From positions 2,480,001 through 2,544,000 of the forward strand of contig NZ_CP047156.1 in NCBI RefSeq assembly GCF_009834025.1: 64,000 nucleotides of DNA, read 5' to 3'. Source of the stretch: Epidermidibacterium keratini (GTDB taxonomy: Bacteria > Actinomycetota > Actinomycetes > Mycobacteriales > Antricoccaceae). Positions 39,538 through 49,157 of the stretch are shown one piece after another. Position 1 is the stretch's first letter; every line of letters begins with the position of its first letter. The position numbers were made by a program, and so were the translations under genes. The notes under the pieces are model-generated. The model saw only the letters and a list, made by a program, of their open reading frames with translations, had not been told where the DNA came from and ran no database searches.

Positions 39538-40713
39538 ATGTTGCAAACGTTGGCCATCTCCGGCTACCGGTCACTGCGCTCGGTGGTGGTGCCCCTCGCC
39601 CCGCTGACCGTCGTCAGTGGCGCCAACGGAACTGGGAAGTCATCGCTCTACCGAGCGCTCCGGTTGCTCGCCGACTGCGGGCAGGGGCACGTCGTCGGAT
39701 CGCTGGCTCGCGAGGGCGGACTCTCCTCGGCGCTGTGGGCCGGACCGGAGTCGCTGAAGGGCGCCCGCCGCGGCGCTCCGGTGCAGGGGACGGTCCGCAA
39801 GGAGCCAGTCGCCGTGCAGCTTGGATTTGGCTCTGACGAGTTTGGCTACATCGTCGATCTCGGCCTGCCGCAATGCACCGATAGCGCCTTCTCCCGCGAT
39901 CCCCAGATCAAGCGCGAGCTGGTCTTCAGCGGCTCGGTCATGCGTCCGGCGACGACGCTGGTCAGGCGCAAGCGTCGAGTGGCCGAGGTGCGCGACGCCG
40001 GTGGCTGGAGTCAGCTCGCGCAGGATCTTCCGGCGTACCGCAGCGTTCTCGCCGAGTACGCCGACCCTCACGCGACACCAGAGCTCAGCCAAGTCCGCGA
40101 ACAGATCCGCAGCTGGCGCTTCCACGACGGGTTCCGAGTCGACGCCCACGCGCCGGCTCGCCAGGTGCAGGTGGGAACACGTACGCCGGTGCTTGCCGAC
40201 GATGGCGCGGATCTTGCTGCCGCCGTGGCGACGATAAAGCAAGAGGGACTGGGCGACCTGGAGAGCGCCATTGCCGAAGCCTTCGACGGCGCGACACTCT
40301 CGGTGCACGACGCCGACGGACTGTTTGAGCTGCGGTTGCAGCAATCCGGGATGCTCCGTCCGTTGCGTGCAGCAGAGCTGAGCGACGGCACATTGCGCTA
40401 CATCATGTGGGCAACCGCGCTGCTCACGGTCGAGCCACCGCCGCTGCTCGTGCTCAACGAGCCCGAGACCTCACTGCATCCCGACTTGCTCGAACCGCTG
40501 GCCTCTCTCGTGCGTGCGGCCGCGAATCGCAGCCAAGTCATCGTGGTCTCACATTCTCGACCGTTCATCGAACGCCTCGGTGCGGTGCCGCTCGACGAGG
40601 CCGAAGGCGACGAGCCTGCGATTGAGATCGAGCTGGTCAAGGACCTCGGCGAGACGATGGTTGCGGGGCAAGGACTGCTGACCCGACCACGGTGGGAGTG
40701 GGGCAGCCGCTAG
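39538..40713 (+). CDS. AAA family ATPase, SMC/RecF-like (AAA_21)
   Basis: In this 391-residue protein, Walker A VVSGANGTGKSSLYRAL lies near 23-39 and the Walker B region VLNEPETSLHPDLLEPLASLVRAAANRSQVIVVSHS near 303-338 (Asn in place of the usual first Asp). A signature-like AELSDGTLRYIMWATALL precedes it at 280-297. This is the stand-alone ABC-ATPase pattern of AAA_21/OLD-like proteins. There is no coiled coil insertion and no Toprim domain. Some relatives belong to phage defence systems, but no nuclease partner is adjacent, so the role is open. It lies tail-to-tail with an SGNH hydrolase gene with a 9-nt gap. Confidence 0.85.
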   Translation: MLQTLAISGYRSLRSVVVPLAPLTVVSGANGTGKSSLYRALRLLADCGQGHVVGSLAREGGLSSALWAGPESLKGARRGAPVQGTVRKEPVAVQLGFGSDEFGYIVDLGLPQCTDSAFSRDPQIKRELVFSGSVMRPATTLVRRKRRVAEVRDAGGWSQLAQDLPAYRSVLAEYADPHATPELSQVREQIRSWRFHDGFRVDAHAPARQVQVGTRTPVLADDGADLAAAVATIKQEGLGDLESAIAEAFDGATLSVHDADGLFELRLQQSGMLRPLRAAELSDGTLRYIMWATALLTVEPPPLLVLNEPETSLHPDLLEPLASLVRAAANRSQVIVVSHSRPFIERLGAVPLDEAEGDEPAIEIELVKDLGETMVAGQGLLTRPRWEWGSR

Positions 40714-40722
40714 CCGGCGATA

Positions 40723-41484
40723 TCAGCTGACGGCTGGTAGGCGTTGCCAATCCACATGCTTGGCTCGTCGTCCATCGCCGGATGCCCTTCGTAGCAGGCG
40801 ATCTCGCGCGACGAGCGGTAACTGTCGAGCGCCGAAGGCCGCCGCGTCAAACCGCCCGGGCGCCGGGTCGGGTCCGGGCGCAACCGTCGTCCACTTCGCC
40901 GGCGCCGGGTATCCGAGGTGAGCCAGGACGCTCGCTGCGACTCGGCGGTGCCCGTGGCGGTTCAGATGTATTCGGTCCGCGGACCAGTACGCCGCCCGCT
41001 GCAGCTCGGCATCTGCAAACGTGTCGACCAGCTCGACGTCGTACCCGTCGACGAGCTCGCACACCATCGCATGCAGGGCAGCGGCGTTGCGGCGGATCGC
41101 ACGGCCCATTGGCAGGTGTGCTGTCGGATCGGCGTTGCTCAGCATCACCAGGCGTACGCCGGCGCGCTGAGTGCGCACGATGACCGACTCAGTCGTCTCG
41201 CGCAGGCGCCCCAGGTTGGGCCGCAGCGCGAGCAGGTCGTTGCCCCCACCGCAAAACGTCATCAGGTCCGGCGACATCGCCAACGCGGCATCGAGCTGGT
41301 CGCTCGCGATCGGAGCGAGCTGCCGGCCACGGACGGCGAGATTGAGGTAGTCGAGCGGTTGGCTCTTGGCGATCCGCTTGGCGACGAGGTCAGCCCAGCC
41401 CCGCACCGACCCGTCTTTGCGCACGTCGCCAACGCCCTCGGTGAAGCTGTCGCCGAGGGCGGCGTAGCGCAGGGCGTGGGACAT
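40723..41484 (-). CDS. SGNH/GDSL hydrolase
   Basis: This 253-residue protein has block I ALGDSFTEG with the nucleophile Ser, a conserved Gly/Asn region LNLAVRGRQL, block III FCGGGNDLL, and block V SADRIHLNRHGH with the catalytic Asp-His. It is an intracellular esterase/lipase-like enzyme because no signal peptide is present. The C-terminal 50 residues are basic. AGGAG lies 8 nt before the ATG. Substrate unknown. Confidence 0.9.
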   Translation of the reverse strand: MSHALRYAALGDSFTEGVGDVRKDGSVRGWADLVAKRIAKSQPLDYLNLAVRGRQLAPIASDQLDAALAMSPDLMTFCGGGNDLLALRPNLGRLRETTESVIVRTQRAGVRLVMLSNADPTAHLPMGRAIRRNAAALHAMVCELVDGYDVELVDTFADAELQRAAYWSADRIHLNRHGHRRVAASVLAHLGYPAPAKWTTVAPGPDPAPGRFDAAAFGARQLPLVARDRLLRRASGDGRRAKHVDWQRLPAVS

Positions 41485-41555
41485 AGCGTGGGCTCCTGGT
41501 GTCGCTGGGCAGGCCCTCCAGGATAGGCGAAAGTTCGCGGGTGAACTCGCGAATG

Positions 41556-41634
41556 TGGTCTCGACAACCGCTCACTCGCTAGCGCTCGCTCGCTGCTCGA
41601 CCACCGAGAACTGGGGCTGCTCGACCACCGGGAA
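41556..41634. repeat. Dispersed intergenic repeat, copy 2
   Basis: TGGTCTCGACAACCGCTCAC through CGCTGCTCGACCACCGAGAA forms one arm type; a second partial copy (GCTGCTCGACCACCGGGAA) follows directly at 41616-41634. Related to sequences at 39455 and 50897. Confidence 0.65.
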
Positions 41635-41643
41635 GAGGGTCGC

Positions 41644-42858
41644 TCACTCGCCGAGGACGTGGAGGTGTACGCCGTCCGCGAGGCGGTAGGGGTTGGTCGT
41701 GATCAGTGCGCCGACGGTACGCCGCAGCCGCGAGATCTCCGCCCGCACACTCACCTGGTGCGCCGAGTCGCCGTACAGCGACGTCGACAACGCGCTGGCG
41801 GTCAGCCCGGCCGGTGACGCTCGGGCGATCAACCCGAGCAGCTCGCCATGCCGTGCGGTCAACGCGATCCGCCACGGTTCGTCATCCGAGCGCAGCTCCA
41901 GCACCGGCGTATCGGTCAGATCCAACCGACCCACAATCGGCGTCGCGGCCGCGTTGGGATGCACCAGCCACCCGCCGTCGACCGGGTCCGCGGTGCACAG
42001 TCCCAGCCCAGGCACGGCCGCCGCACGACCCGCACGCGGCGCCTCGATCCGCTCTGGCGCAGCGAATCCGCCGGCATCGGCGACCCAGCCGTCCTCGTCC
42101 ACCAATAGGTAGGGCCCGGACTGTACGCCGGTCAGCGCAGCGTTCGCGCGGCGTAGCCGATCCAGCCGGGCTGCGTAACCGGCTTCGATCTGGCCGGTCG
42201 CAAGCCGCACTGCGGTGTTGACCAGGGCCCCGATCGCCGGGTGCAGGGTAAGGGCCGGACCGCTCACGTCGACCACGCCCAGCAGCTCGCCCGAGCGCGG
42301 GTCGTGGACGGGCTCTGCCGTGCAGTACCAGGGATGCTGGGTCTGCTCGAAGTGCTCCGCGGCAAACAGCTGGACCGGCGCTGCCTCGGCCAGCGCCGTA
42401 CCGATCGCGTTGGTGCCGACGACCTGCTCGGTCCACCGCATCCCAGCGATAAACCCGAGGCGTTCGGCCTGGGCACGCACCGATGTCGCACCTTCGTTCC
42501 ACAGGATGACCCCGTCGGCGTCGGTCACCACGAGCAGGAACTGCGACGCGTCGGCGATCGCGCCGAGCACTTTGCGCAGCTCGGGCATCACCACAGCCAT
42601 CGGTGACGCGTTGCGACGCGACTCCAGCTCGGCTGCACCCAGCAGCACCCGCTCGTTGCCGCCGTCGGGCACCAGCCCCAGATCGAGCATCCGCGCCCAC
42701 GACCGCGCGACCACCGGGCGGGGCGGCGTACTCGTCTGGCGTCCGGTAAATGCCTGGTCATAGAGCCGATTCAGCGAGCGCGCGTACGCCGGAAGATCAA
42801 CGCCCGGCTGGACCGCCCGCACATCGGGGGTCTCGAAGACGGGGTGCTGCTTGGGCAT
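41644..42858 (-). CDS. GAF-domain transcriptional regulator
   Basis: This 404-residue protein has an N-terminal segment, then a GAF sensor (about 95-245) with VVTDADGVILWNEGA and the AcoR-like GTNAIGTALAEAAPVQLFAAEHF and GVVDVSGPALTLHPAI. The C-terminal winged helix spans about 330-404 (ALTARHGELLGLIARASPAGLTASALSTSLYG and VSVRAEISRLRR). It resembles the sensor half of AcoR/MimR regulators without the sigma-54 AAA+ domain. It is divergent from the flavin monooxygenase gene, which it probably activates through the palindrome at 42914-42927. AAGGAG lies 5 nt before the ATG. Confidence 0.88.
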   Translation of the reverse strand: MPKQHPVFETPDVRAVQPGVDLPAYARSLNRLYDQAFTGRQTSTPPRPVVARSWARMLDLGLVPDGGNERVLLGAAELESRRNASPMAVVMPELRKVLGAIADASQFLLVVTDADGVILWNEGATSVRAQAERLGFIAGMRWTEQVVGTNAIGTALAEAAPVQLFAAEHFEQTQHPWYCTAEPVHDPRSGELLGVVDVSGPALTLHPAIGALVNTAVRLATGQIEAGYAARLDRLRRANAALTGVQSGPYLLVDEDGWVADAGGFAAPERIEAPRAGRAAAVPGLGLCTADPVDGGWLVHPNAAATPIVGRLDLTDTPVLELRSDDEPWRIALTARHGELLGLIARASPAGLTASALSTSLYGDSAHQVSVRAEISRLRRTVGALITTNPYRLADGVHLHVLGE

Positions 42859-42913
42859 GGGCCGCTCCTTGGACGCCCTCCGAGCATAAGCAACCCGTGT
42901 GAGGGCTGCCACA

Positions 42914-42927
42914 TGCAACACGTTGCA
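42914..42927. promoter_or_regulatory. Palindrome TGCAAC-AC-GTTGCA in the divergent regulator/monooxygenase promoter
   Basis: Perfect 6-bp arms are separated by 2 bp, midway between the divergent starts at 42858 and 42991. Further TGCAA and GCAAC half-sites occur nearby at 42947-42951 and 42965-42969. It is the likely binding site of the GAF regulator. Confidence 0.55.
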
Positions 42928-42990
42928 ACCCTTCGCGCCGTGCCTGCAATGCGGTGATCTGGATCGCAACACACCCTTGGAGGGAGCACC

Positions 42991-44820
42991 ATGACGCAGG
43001 TAGAGGACCGACCCGCCACCGTCGACGAGCCAAGCGAGATTGCCAATCGCTGGTTTACCGAGCTGCAGTCCGCACTCGCCGCCGGCGACATCGATACGGC
43101 AAGTGGCCTGTTTGCCGCGACCAGCTTTTGGCGCGACCTGATCGCGATGAGCTGGAACATCACCACGGTCGAAAACCCAGACGGGGTGCGCGACCTACTC
43201 GGCCAGACGCTCGACGCTGCGCAGCCGACCAACTTCGAGCTGTCCGAGCCGGCGACCACCGACGACGGGGTGACCACGGCGTGGTTCACCTTCGAGACGG
43301 CGATCGGTCGCGGACGCGGACTGGTGCGGCTCGTTGACGACGACGGATCGCCCAAGGCGTGGACCTTCTTGACTACGCTTTACGAGCTCAAGGGCCACGA
43401 GGAGCCGCGCGGAGTACGCCGTCCCAAAGGCGCCGAGCACGGCATCAACAAGGATCGCCAGACCTGGCTGGAACGCAGGCAGGAGGAAGAGGCCAACCTG
43501 GGGGAGAGCGAGCAGCCCTATGTCCTCGTGATCGGCGGCGGCCAGGGCGGGATCGCGCTTGGCGCCCGGCTGCGCCAGCTCGGCGTGCCCGCCGTCGTTA
43601 TTGACAAGCACGACCGTCCGGGTGACCAATGGCGCTCACGCTACAAGTCGCTGTGTCTGCACGACCCGGTCTGGTACGACCACCTGCCGTACCTGAAGTT
43701 TCCCGACAACTGGCCGGTTTTTGCGCCGAAGGACAAGGTGGGTGACTGGCTGGAGTTCTACACCCAGGTGATGGAGGTGCCCTACTGGTCCAAGACCGTC
43801 GCCAAGGGCGCGTCGTACGACGAGGCGAAGGGCGAGTGGACGGTCGAGATCGAACGTGACGGCAACCCGATGACCCTGCACCCGAAGCAGGTCGTGCTCG
43901 CGACCGGGATGTCTGGCAAGCCCAACATCCCAGTGCTACCAGGGCAAGACGTGTTCAAGGGCGACCAGCAGCACTCGTCGCAACACCCCGGCCCGGACGA
44001 GTACGCCGGCAAGAAGGTCGTCGTGATTGGCAGCAACAACTCGGCCTTCGATATCTGCGGCGCGCTGTGGGAGCACGGTGCCGACGTGACGATGGTTCAG
44101 CGCTCCAGCACGCACATCGTCAAGAGCGACAGCCTGATGGACATCGGCCTCGGTGACCTCTACTCCGAGAGGGCCGTCGAGTCCGGTGTCACGACGGAGA
44201 AAGCCGACCTGGTCTTCGCCTCGCTGCCGTACCGGATCATGCACGAGTTCCAGATTCCGCTCTACGAGCAGATGGCCGAGCGCGACAAGGACTTCTACGA
44301 CCGGATGACCGCGGCCGGGTTCGACCTTGACTGGGGTGACGACGGATCCGGGCTATTTATGAAATATCTGCGTCGTGGCTCCGGCTACTACATCGACGTC
44401 GGTGCCGCTGACCTCATTGCCAACGGCGACGTCAAGCTCGCCAAGGGCCAGGTCGACCACCTGAGCGAGGACTCCGTCGTACTCACCGACGGCACCGAGC
44501 TGCCGGCAGACCTCGTGGTCTATGCGACCGGCTACGGCTCGATGAACGGCTGGGCCGCCGACCTCATCAGCCAGGAGGTCGCCGACAAGGTCGGCAAGGT
44601 ATGGGGTCTTGGCTCGGACACCACAAAAGATCCCGGGCCGTGGGAAGGCGAGCAGCGCAACATGTGGAAGCCCACGCAGCAGGAAGGCCTGTGGTTCCAC
44701 GGCGGCAACCTGCACCAGTCACGGCACTACTCGCTCTACCTGGCGCTGCAGCTCAAGGCCCGCTACGAAGGAATCGACACCCCGGTCTACCGGCTGCAGG
44801 AGGTGCACCACCTGAGCTAG
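42991..44820 (+). CDS. Flavin-containing monooxygenase with N-terminal NTF2-like domain
   Basis: In this 609-residue protein, residues 15-140 are an NTF2/SnoaL-like domain (ANRWFTELQSALAAGDIDTASGLF). From 170 onward it is a FAD/NADPH monooxygenase: YVLVIGGGQGGIALG (FAD GxGxxG near 180), the FMO-like region DQWRSRYKSLCLHDP, and VVVIGSNNSAFDICGAL (NADPH site near 345). VVYATGYGSMNGWA lies near the end. The fusion layout is known in actinobacteria and proteobacteria. It inserts one oxygen atom into an organic substrate, possibly a terpene or ketone; the substrate is unknown. GGAGGGAG precedes the ATG. Confidence 0.9.
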   Translation: MTQVEDRPATVDEPSEIANRWFTELQSALAAGDIDTASGLFAATSFWRDLIAMSWNITTVENPDGVRDLLGQTLDAAQPTNFELSEPATTDDGVTTAWFTFETAIGRGRGLVRLVDDDGSPKAWTFLTTLYELKGHEEPRGVRRPKGAEHGINKDRQTWLERRQEEEANLGESEQPYVLVIGGGQGGIALGARLRQLGVPAVVIDKHDRPGDQWRSRYKSLCLHDPVWYDHLPYLKFPDNWPVFAPKDKVGDWLEFYTQVMEVPYWSKTVAKGASYDEAKGEWTVEIERDGNPMTLHPKQVVLATGMSGKPNIPVLPGQDVFKGDQQHSSQHPGPDEYAGKKVVVIGSNNSAFDICGALWEHGADVTMVQRSSTHIVKSDSLMDIGLGDLYSERAVESGVTTEKADLVFASLPYRIMHEFQIPLYEQMAERDKDFYDRMTAAGFDLDWGDDGSGLFMKYLRRGSGYYIDVGAADLIANGDVKLAKGQVDHLSEDSVVLTDGTELPADLVVYATGYGSMNGWAADLISQEVADKVGKVWGLGSDTTKDPGPWEGEQRNMWKPTQQEGLWFHGGNLHQSRHYSLYLALQLKARYEGIDTPVYRLQEVHHLS

Positions 44821-46544
44821 AAGAGCTGGCGGAAGTTTGTCGAGGCGAGGTCCAGCAGCTCGTCGCCACGGCCGGACAGTACGGTGCGGATCGCATAGAG
44901 CGTGAAGCCCTTGACCTGTTCGGCCGTGACGGCAGGCGGAATCGTGAGCTCCTCGCGCGCGGTGCGTACGTCGACGAGCGCCGGACCGTCGTGCGCGAAG
45001 GCCTCGCGCAGAGCGCTTTCCAGCTCGCTGGACTCGTCGACCTTCCAGCCCTTGATGCCCATCGCCTCTGCCACAGCAGCGAAGTCGGGATTGTCTAGAC
45101 CGGTGCCGAACTCGACGAAACCGGCCGCCTTCATCTCCAGCTCGACGAAGTTCAGCGAGGAGTTGTTGAAGACGACCATCTTTACTGGCAGCTTGTTTTG
45201 GGTGATGGTGAGCAGCTCACCGAGCAGCATGGAGATGCCGCCGTCGCCGCTCATCGTGACAACCTGCCGCCCCGGAAACGCCTCCTGGGCGCCGACCGCC
45301 TGCGGTACGGCGTTTGCCATCGAGCCGTGGTTAAACGAGCCGACGATCCGCCGCTTGCCGGTGGCTCGCAGATAGCGGGCGGCGTAGATGACCGGGGAGC
45401 CGACATCGGGGGAGAAGATCGCGTCATCATCGGCGATCTCGTCGATCAGTTTGGCGAGATACTGCGGATGAATCGGCTTGCCGCGCTTGGACGGCGTCGC
45501 CAGGTCATCCAGACGCTCGCGCGTCTTGGCGTAGTGCCTGAGTGCATCGTCGAGATGCCCGCGGTCGCTGGAGCGCTGCAAGAGGGGGAGTAGCGCTGAG
45601 ACGGTGTCGCGCACGTCGCCGACGAGCCCGAGCTCCAGCGGCACGCGGCGGCCGAGCTGGTCGCCGCGGATGTCGACCTGGATGAAGGTGGCGTGCTTCG
45701 GATAGAACTGCTGGTAGGGGAAGTCCGTGCCGAGCATCAGCACCGTCTCCGCAGACTCCATGGCGCGGTAACCGGACGCAAAGCCGAGAAGACCGGTCAT
45801 GCCCACGTCGTACGGGTTGTCGTACTCGATGTACTGCTTACCGCGCATCGTGTGCACGATCGGCGCGCCAAGGATGTCGGCGAGCTGGATGACCTCGTCG
45901 TGCGCGCCGGCGACGCCGGCGCCGGCCAGGATGGTCGTCTTGTTGCTGCGGCGCAGCAGATCCGCCGCCTGCTCCAGCTCGGAGTCGGATGGCCGCACAT
46001 GGGGAACGGCGCGGTTGATCAGGCTGACCCGCTCGTCACTCGGTCGGCCGAGGGCGACATCGCCGGGGATCGTGATGACAGCGACGCCGCGACGCTCGAT
46101 AGCGTGCCGCATCGCGATCTCCAGCACACGTGGCATCTGGCTGGGGTGCGAGACGAGCTCGGCGTACACGCTGCACTCACGGAAAAGCTCGGAGGGATGC
46201 GTCTCCTGGAAGTAGTTGCTGCCGATCTCGGCAGTGGGAATCTGGGCGGCAATGGCCAGCACCGGGACACGGCTTCGGTTGGCGTCGAAGAGTCCGTTGA
46301 TCAGGTGCAGGTTGCCCGGACCGCAGCTGCCCACGCAGACAGCCAGCTCGCCGGTGACCTCGGCATCGGCAGCGGCGGCAAACGCCGCGCCCTCCTCATG
46401 CCGCACGTGCACCCACTCGATTGTGCCGTCACGACGCAGGGCATCGGTCAACCCGTTGAGCGAATCGCCTGGGACGCCGTACATCCGCCGGACGCCGTTG
46501 GCCTTGAGTACGTCGACGATGTTTGCTGCGATTGTGCGGGCCAC
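44817..46544 (-). CDS. poxB: Pyruvate dehydrogenase (quinone)/pyruvate oxidase-like ThDP enzyme
   Basis: This 575-residue thiamine diphosphate enzyme has an N-terminal domain with HVRHEEGAAFAAAADAEVTG (catalytic Glu), a central FAD-type domain, and the ThDP motif GDGGISMLLGELLTITQNKLPVKMVVFNN (GDG to NN spacing 27). The end (EQVKGFTLYAIRTVLSGRGDELLDLASTNFRQLF) matches the membrane-binding tail of E. coli PoxB. The reaction is pyruvate to acetate and CO2 with electrons to quinone. The GTG at 46544 has GGAGGGG directly before it. It converges with the monooxygenase gene, with a 4-bp overlap of stops. Confidence 0.92.
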   Translation of the reverse strand: MARTIAANIVDVLKANGVRRMYGVPGDSLNGLTDALRRDGTIEWVHVRHEEGAAFAAAADAEVTGELAVCVGSCGPGNLHLINGLFDANRSRVPVLAIAAQIPTAEIGSNYFQETHPSELFRECSVYAELVSHPSQMPRVLEIAMRHAIERRGVAVITIPGDVALGRPSDERVSLINRAVPHVRPSDSELEQAADLLRRSNKTTILAGAGVAGAHDEVIQLADILGAPIVHTMRGKQYIEYDNPYDVGMTGLLGFASGYRAMESAETVLMLGTDFPYQQFYPKHATFIQVDIRGDQLGRRVPLELGLVGDVRDTVSALLPLLQRSSDRGHLDDALRHYAKTRERLDDLATPSKRGKPIHPQYLAKLIDEIADDDAIFSPDVGSPVIYAARYLRATGKRRIVGSFNHGSMANAVPQAVGAQEAFPGRQVVTMSGDGGISMLLGELLTITQNKLPVKMVVFNNSSLNFVELEMKAAGFVEFGTGLDNPDFAAVAEAMGIKGWKVDESSELESALREAFAHDGPALVDVRTAREELTIPPAVTAEQVKGFTLYAIRTVLSGRGDELLDLASTNFRQLF

Positions 46545-46634
46545 GGCCCCTCCGATCGGGTAGTCCGACGATGCCCCTCCTTGATACACCGCTCACGTAG
46601 CGTGGGGCCAGCAACGGACCAGGTGGAGGCCAGT

Positions 46635-47486
46635 ATGCGCAGCGCGGCAGTGGACGGGTTCACCCTTGAGTACGACGACACCGGCTCGGGCGGCAGTGCG
46701 CCGGTCATGCTGCTGCACGGATGGCCCGGGGACCGACGTGACTATCGCGCCCTCGTACCGCTGATCAACGCTCGGACGATCGTGCCGGACCTGCGCGGAT
46801 TCGGCGGGTCTGACCGGCACGAGGCAGATCCGGCGCAGCAGTACGACGCCGCCGGTCAGGCTCGCAGCGTGATCGGGGTGCTCGACGAGCTTGCGATCGA
46901 GCGCGCCGTCATCGGCGGCTACGACATCGGAAGCCGGGTGGCGCAGGCGATCGCGCGAGACCATGCCGATCGCGTCGCCGCGCTAGTGATCGCCCCACCC
47001 GTGCCTGGGATCGGTACCAGGATCCTCACTCCCCAGGCACAGCGGGAGTTTTGGTACCAGCCGTTCCACCAGCTCGCGCTCGCGGATCGGCTGGTGAGTG
47101 GGCGCGACGCGACCCGGGCCTATCTCGAGCACTTCTGGACCCACTGGTCTGGCCCTGACTATCAGCTCGACGAGGGTGAGCTGGATCGGTTGGCCGCGGA
47201 CTATTCGCGTCCGGGAGCGTTTGCTGCGTCGATCTCCTGGTATCGCGCAGGTGCGGGAGCGGTCGCAACCTCGGCGAGTGAGCAGGCACCGGACCGAACG
47301 GACCGAATCGCGGTGCCGACGACGATCCTGTGGCCAAGTCACGACCCGCTCTTTCCGATCGAGTGGAGCGATCGCATCGACGAGTGGTTCAGCGATGCAA
47401 CTCTCGAGATCGTCGACGGCGTAGGGCATTTCGCGCCATTAGAGTATCCGCAGAGGTTTGCTGACGCGATTAACGCCGTCAGCTGA
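46635..47486 (+). CDS. Alpha/beta hydrolase, epoxide hydrolase/dehalogenase-like
   Basis: This 283-residue protein has the oxyanion motif HGWPGD near residue 27, the nucleophile elbow GGYDIGSRVA with Asp instead of Ser (as in epoxide hydrolases and haloalkane dehalogenases), and the catalytic His in GVGHFAPLEYP near the end. Asp nucleophiles form an ester intermediate. Cytosolic, no signal peptide. AGGTGGAGG is 5 nt before the ATG. It lies between monooxygenase genes, so it may hydrate epoxides formed by oxygenases. Confidence 0.88.
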   Translation: MRSAAVDGFTLEYDDTGSGGSAPVMLLHGWPGDRRDYRALVPLINARTIVPDLRGFGGSDRHEADPAQQYDAAGQARSVIGVLDELAIERAVIGGYDIGSRVAQAIARDHADRVAALVIAPPVPGIGTRILTPQAQREFWYQPFHQLALADRLVSGRDATRAYLEHFWTHWSGPDYQLDEGELDRLAADYSRPGAFAASISWYRAGAGAVATSASEQAPDRTDRIAVPTTILWPSHDPLFPIEWSDRIDEWFSDATLEIVDGVGHFAPLEYPQRFADAINAVS

Positions 47487-49113
47487 ACCGAACGCTGGGG
47501 TAGCCGTCCTGGACCTCGGCGGTGATGAGCTTGCGGAACTTCGGCGTGCCGCCGTTGTAGACGAGGTAGCGGATCGTGCCCTTCTCATGACCGGGCACGT
47601 TGGAGTTGTATCCGGTGAACCAGCCCTGCGCATTGCGCATCAGCATCATTCCGTAGAGCTCGGTGACTTCCTTGGTCCACGCCTCTCCCGCCTGCGGGGT
47701 GGCTTCCACTCGGGTGTAGCCGTTGTCGATTGCGTAGCGCATCAGGTCGGTGCACCAGTCGACGCCGATCTCAATGCCACGAGGGAAGTTCGTCGTCGCC
47801 GACGCGCTCTGCGGCCCGTTAGGCATGAGCATGTTCGGAAAGCCGGGCACCTGAAGCCCGTAGCTGGTGACCGGCCCAGCGGCCCACAATTCGCGAAGGG
47901 TGCCGCCGTCGCGACCACGGATATCGATGCGGTCGAAGGCGCCGGTGATCGCATCAAAGCCGGTGGCGTAGATGATGACGTCGAGCTCGACATCCTCTGC
48001 GGTAGTGCGGATCCCGTCTTCGGTGATGCGTTCGATCGGTGTCGTCTTCAGGTCTACCAGGCGGACGTTGTCGCGGTTGTAGGCCTCGAGGTAGTTGGTC
48101 TCCAGCGGGACGCGCTGCACCCCGAAGCCGTGGTCTTTCGGAATAAGCAGCTCGGCGACCTCAGGGTCGTCGACACGGTCGCGAATCTTGTCGGCGATGA
48201 ACGCGCTGATCTCGGCGTTGGCGTCCTCGTCCATGAAGATATCGCGGAAATTTGCCAGCCATATCCCGAATCCCGGTTCGGCGTACAGCTTCTCCCACAT
48301 GGCGACGCGCTCTTCGCGCGGTACCTCGAAGAAGGGACGGCGGTCCGGATCGTGGATGAACCCGCCAGGAGTGCGCGCGCAGAGCGCGAAGATCTCGTCG
48401 TACCGCTCCTTGATCGATGCCATCTCGGCCGGCGTGATCTCGGAGTTGTGCAGCGGCGCGGTCCAGTTGGGTCTGCGTTGGAAGACAGTCAGCTCGGCGG
48501 CCTGCTCTGCAACGACCGGGATGAGCTGGATCGCCGTTGCGCCAGTGCCGATCACGCCCACTCGCTTGCCCGCGAGGTCGACGCCGGACTCCGGCCAGTC
48601 GTAGGTGTGGAAGGACTCGCCGGCGAAGTCGTCCATGCCGGCATACCTCGGGAGCGTCGGGGCCGACAGAAGTCCGACGGCCAGGATCAGCCATCGGGTC
48701 GTGACAGTGCGACCGTCGTCGAGCGCGAGACTCCAGGTCGCGGACGCGTCGTCGTACGCCGCGGAGTTGACGGTGACGCCAAACTGCATGTCTTCGCGGA
48801 GCCCGAACTTGTCGGCGACGTACTGCAGGTAGCGGAGGTTGTCCGGCTGCGGTGAGAAGCGCTCCTTCCAGTCCCACTCGGCTAGCAGCTCGTCGGAGAA
48901 CGAGAAGCCATAGGTGTAGCTCTCGGAGTCAAAACGGGCCCCCGGGTAGCGGTTCCAGAACCAGGTGCCGCCGAGCTCCTTGCCCGACTCGAGGACTGTC
49001 GCGTCGATGCCGAGCTCGCGCAGGCGATAGAGCTGGTAGATGCCGCAGACTCCGGCGCCGATGATCACCGCCTCGTGGTCGAGGGCGGTGTCCTTGTCAT
49101 GGGGAGCCGTCAT
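47479..49113 (-). CDS. Baeyer-Villiger monooxygenase (class B flavoprotein)
   Basis: This 544-residue protein has FAD motif AVIIGAGVCGIYQLYRL near residue 15, the Baeyer-Villiger signature FAGESFHTYDWP near 161-172 (FxGxxxHTxxWP), and the NADPH motif VGVIGTGATAIQLIPV near 182. FQRRPNWTAPLHN and YATGFDAITGAF also match cyclohexanone monooxygenase relatives. It converts ketones to esters or lactones using NADPH and O2. The ATG lacks a clear ribosome site. Its end overlaps the convergent hydrolase gene by 8 bp. Confidence 0.93.
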   Translation of the reverse strand: MTAPHDKDTALDHEAVIIGAGVCGIYQLYRLRELGIDATVLESGKELGGTWFWNRYPGARFDSESYTYGFSFSDELLAEWDWKERFSPQPDNLRYLQYVADKFGLREDMQFGVTVNSAAYDDASATWSLALDDGRTVTTRWLILAVGLLSAPTLPRYAGMDDFAGESFHTYDWPESGVDLAGKRVGVIGTGATAIQLIPVVAEQAAELTVFQRRPNWTAPLHNSEITPAEMASIKERYDEIFALCARTPGGFIHDPDRRPFFEVPREERVAMWEKLYAEPGFGIWLANFRDIFMDEDANAEISAFIADKIRDRVDDPEVAELLIPKDHGFGVQRVPLETNYLEAYNRDNVRLVDLKTTPIERITEDGIRTTAEDVELDVIIYATGFDAITGAFDRIDIRGRDGGTLRELWAAGPVTSYGLQVPGFPNMLMPNGPQSASATTNFPRGIEIGVDWCTDLMRYAIDNGYTRVEATPQAGEAWTKEVTELYGMMLMRNAQGWFTGYNSNVPGHEKGTIRYLVYNGGTPKFRKLITAEVQDGYPSVRFS

Positions 49114-49157
49114 TTCGTCACTGTACGACGGCGCCGCGTCGCGCCGACACGGCGTTG

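Noticed and set aside
39538-40713. AAA ATPase as part of a phage defence system
   Set aside because: No nuclease, methylase or toxin partner is adjacent; the neighbour is a convergent SGNH hydrolase.
45693-46626. Long plus-strand frame across poxB leading into the hydrolase gene
   Set aside because: The hydrolase starts at the ATG 46635 with a good ribosome site; the upstream part is the shadow of poxB on the other strand.
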